Assembly (NCBI GenBank): GCA_020746835.1
Contig: JAGPNK010000012.1
Location: 1-64,000, forward strand
DNA length: 64,000 nt
Origin: Stachybotrys elegans
Taxonomy: Eukaryota > Ascomycota > Sordariomycetes > Hypocreales > Stachybotryaceae
Direction of reading: 5' to 3'
Below, one piece after another: positions 61,916-64,000 of this stretch (position 1 is its first letter; every line of letters starts with the position of its first letter). The notes beneath the pieces were generated by a model. That model ran no database searches and had not been told where the DNA came from. It saw nothing but the letters and a program-made list of their open reading frames with translations. Made by a program: the position numbers and the translations under genes.

Positions 61916-63199
61916 CCCTCCTGAGCATGAGGTTTAAAAGGCTTACACTGTTTTTTTTTTACTGTCTTTTCTAGCTTACCCTGGACCCATTTTTACATAC
62001 CGTTGCTGACTAAGCAGGTTCCCTGCATCATGTGCTTTCCCTATGGCTCCTTTACATTATATGCTTCTTTATAGCTTCCTTTGCAGCCTTCTGCATATAA
62101 CTATAGCTTCTAATATATTGTATACTCTTAGCTTCCATATATAACTATAGCTTCTAATATATTGCTTGTCTATTCTCTCCATAATAGTATTAGCATTTAA
62201 TTAAATATTATATTATAGAGGCATTAAATATATAATTTAAAGATAGTAAAAGTAATTAATTTAATAACTAAACTAAAAAACCAACTAAAAACTTATACTA
62301 AAAAACCAAGCTAATAACTCTAACTATCTCTCTATTTTCCCTTTATTAGCTTAATTTTACTACTAAGAGACTTATTATTAGTAAGTTAGACTTTCTTACT
62401 TTTTCTATCCTATTACTTTTTATATAGCTCTAGGGCTCTAAAAGAAAGAGAGTAATAGAAGTTATTCTATTATATTCTAAACTATTAGTAATACTATTAT
62501 TAGATTCTTTAGAATAACTTACCTTATAAATAACTTTACTAATATTAGTAATAGTAGTAGCTAAGGCTGCTATAGCTATTAAAGTAGCTATATTATTATA
62601 GATATAGATATTATTTATTTATATTTTAACTATAAGATACAAGTAGGTAGTGGGATATAAATAATGAATTTATCTTTCTTAAGCTAGGGGCTTAAGGGCT
62701 TTATATAACTATAGGCTAGAAATAGAATAAGCTTTTTAGCAGCTCTATTAGCAGTCTAGAGTAATATTATAGGCTTTTCTAGTGTTATTAGTTGAAGCTT
62801 TCTATTTATATTGCTAGTGGCATTCTCTATCTAGGTATAGTTATAGTTATAGTAAGGCTTCTATAGTATAACCTTATTTAATAAGTTAACTAAGGCTTTT
62901 TAGCCAGGCACTAATCCCACCCTAACCCTCTCTTAACATTCTATTATATTATATGCCTATATATAGTTAAGCTTAGTATAGCTTATAATAAAGTTACAGC
63001 CACCTATAGCTTAGCCACTTAGCCATTTAGCCACTTAGCCAGTTAGCTACCCTATATAAATAGCCTAATAATAGCCTTATTATTATTCTTCTCTATTATT
63101 TATAACTATATTAGTTACTAGAGCACTAGATACTATCTCTACTATTTATTTACTTTTTATTACTTATACCTTATATTATATACTCTTTTTCTTATTATT
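61916..63199 (+). mobile_element. Retroposon A, full copy in Gypsy-H
   Basis: CCCTCCTGAGCATGAGG to TTTCTTATTATT. Flanks ATAAATGGTAAGT (61903-61915) and ATAAAAAATAAGT (63200-63212) form a 13 bp duplication with two G/A changes and one T/A. Confidence 0.85.
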
Positions 63200-63212
63200 A
63201 TAAAAAATAAGT

Positions 63213-63566
63213 ATAATAATATATATTCTTAATGCCCTATAATTTTATTATTAAATATAGAGTAAGAAAGAGTAACTCTACTAATAGACTATTAAAAAGG
63301 CTAGACTATAAAGAGAGAGAAAAAGTACTACTAAACCTACTTCTAGAGCTAAAACTTAAGATTAAAATAGTCTAAAAGGCCTAGATATAAACTATTATAT
63401 AAAACCCTACTAAAAGAAATAATTTAAAATAGCTTAATAGCCTACTATTATAAAAAGAAAGATACTCTAAGTAAGACTATATATAGAAAGAAAGATACTT
63501 TAAAAAATATTAATAATAAAAAGGAGAATACTCTATATATAAACTATAAGAAAAAAGTATATTATA
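63213..63566 (+). other. Probable continuation of Gypsy-H
   Basis: RIP-degraded sequence following the RNase H part across the A copy. No motif identified. Confidence 0.35.
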
Positions 63567-64000
63567 ATAAGAAAAAGAGTATATAATATAGAGTATAAGT
63601 AGTAAAAAGTAAATAAATAGTAGAGATAGTGCTTAGTACTCTAGTAACTAATATAATTATAAATAATAAAGAAGAATAATAATAAGGCTATTATTAAGTA
63701 TATAGGGTAGCTAACTAGCCAAGTGGCTAAGTAGCTAAGTAGCTAAGCTATAGGTAGCTATAAGCATTATTATAAGCTATACTAAGCTTATATATAGGTA
63801 TATAATATAATGGGATATTAAGATATACAGAGGGTTAGGGCAGGATTAGACTAAATAAAAGGCTTAGTACCCAGCTAGGAAGCTTTAGTTAACTCATTAA
63901 ATAAGGTTATACTATAGAAGCCTTACTATAACTATAACTATATCTAGATAGAGAATGCTATAATATAAATAGAAAGCTTTAATAATACTAGAAAAGCCTA
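63567..64000 (-). mobile_element. Retroposon A, cut by the window end
   Basis: ATAAGAAAAAGAG onward. It shows four tandem 8 bp units (CTAAGTAG type) near 63717-63750, more than most copies. Confidence 0.8.

Larger units (their letters stand above)
1..64000. other. RIP-degraded, AT-rich repeat block
   Basis: The whole window shows TpA in great excess, very few CpA, TpG or CpG, and C surviving mainly in CpT and CpC. Homologous copies differ mostly by C/T and G/A exchanges. This fits fungal repeat-induced point mutation. Every recognisable coding segment is full of in-frame TAA and TAG codons, so no functional protein is expected. The dinucleotide bias was judged by eye, not counted. Confidence 0.9.

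Noticed and set aside
1..64000. Mitochondrial or bacterial origin, suggested by the extreme AT content
   Set aside because: The bias is context-specific (CpA to TpA) and confined to repeated eukaryotic transposons. No mitochondrial genes, tRNAs or bacterial coding were seen.
1..64000. A functional host gene or secondary-metabolite cluster hidden in the block
   Set aside because: No stop-free frame beyond about 100 codons, and all protein-like traces belong to transposable elements.

Overview
This 64 kb window is extremely AT-rich and holds no intact gene. Nearly every C that remains is followed by T or C, and CpA/TpG have largely become TpA. On repeated sequence that is the signature of repeat-induced point mutation (RIP), so the window most likely comes from an AT-isochore or heterochromatin block of a filamentous ascomycete (Pezizomycotina). 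The species cannot be told from the sequence. All recognisable content is nested, stop-riddled transposable elements. No tRNA, rRNA, CRISPR array or expressed gene was seen.

The dominant repeat is a family I call retroposon A. Full copies are about 1.2-1.6 kb, begin CCCTCCTGAGCATGAGG and end CTCTTTTCCTTAT, and have no terminal inverted repeats. There are about 35-40 full, truncated or nested copies on both strands. Many are flanked by 12-15 bp target-site duplications that begin TAT(A/T) next to the CCTTAT end. Several truncated copies with good duplications keep only the last 60-210 bp on the CCTTAT side. This is the pattern expected of target-primed (LINE/SINE-like) retroposition, with CCTTAT as the 3' end. 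In the entries '+' means CCCTCC to CCTTAT on the given strand.

Layout: 1-4373 is a pile-up of A copies in unclassified sequence. 4374-16375 is a minus-strand Ty3/gypsy element (Gypsy-X, first copy) interrupted by three A insertions. 16376-21162 is a dense cluster of broken A copies plus a possible copia-type LTR. 21163-21795 is a third Gypsy-X fragment, and 22048-23180 a decayed hAT transposase. 23656-26863 holds more A copies. 26864 to about 53700 is a second, plus-strand Gypsy-X, split by ten A insertions and by a complete minus-strand Ty3/gypsy element (Gypsy-G, 44596-53098, two LTRs and a TTTAC duplication), which itself carries an A insertion. 53700-55748 is unclassified. 55749-59336 is a mosaic of A pieces with small Gypsy-G fragments. 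From about 59340 to the end a third gypsy lineage (Gypsy-H, plus strand) is split by A copies.

Order of events, read from the nesting: Gypsy-X is the oldest identifiable layer. Gypsy-G inserted into it, A copies entered all of these and one another, and RIP hit everything, leaving a few less mutated islands. Two A copies replace missing stretches of Gypsy-X and lack matching duplications, which points to deletion by recombination between A copies. The most interesting candidate for something undescribed is retroposon A: its mobility signature, its target preference, and a conserved TATA box and short intron-like motif that lie antisense to the inferred direction of retroposition.
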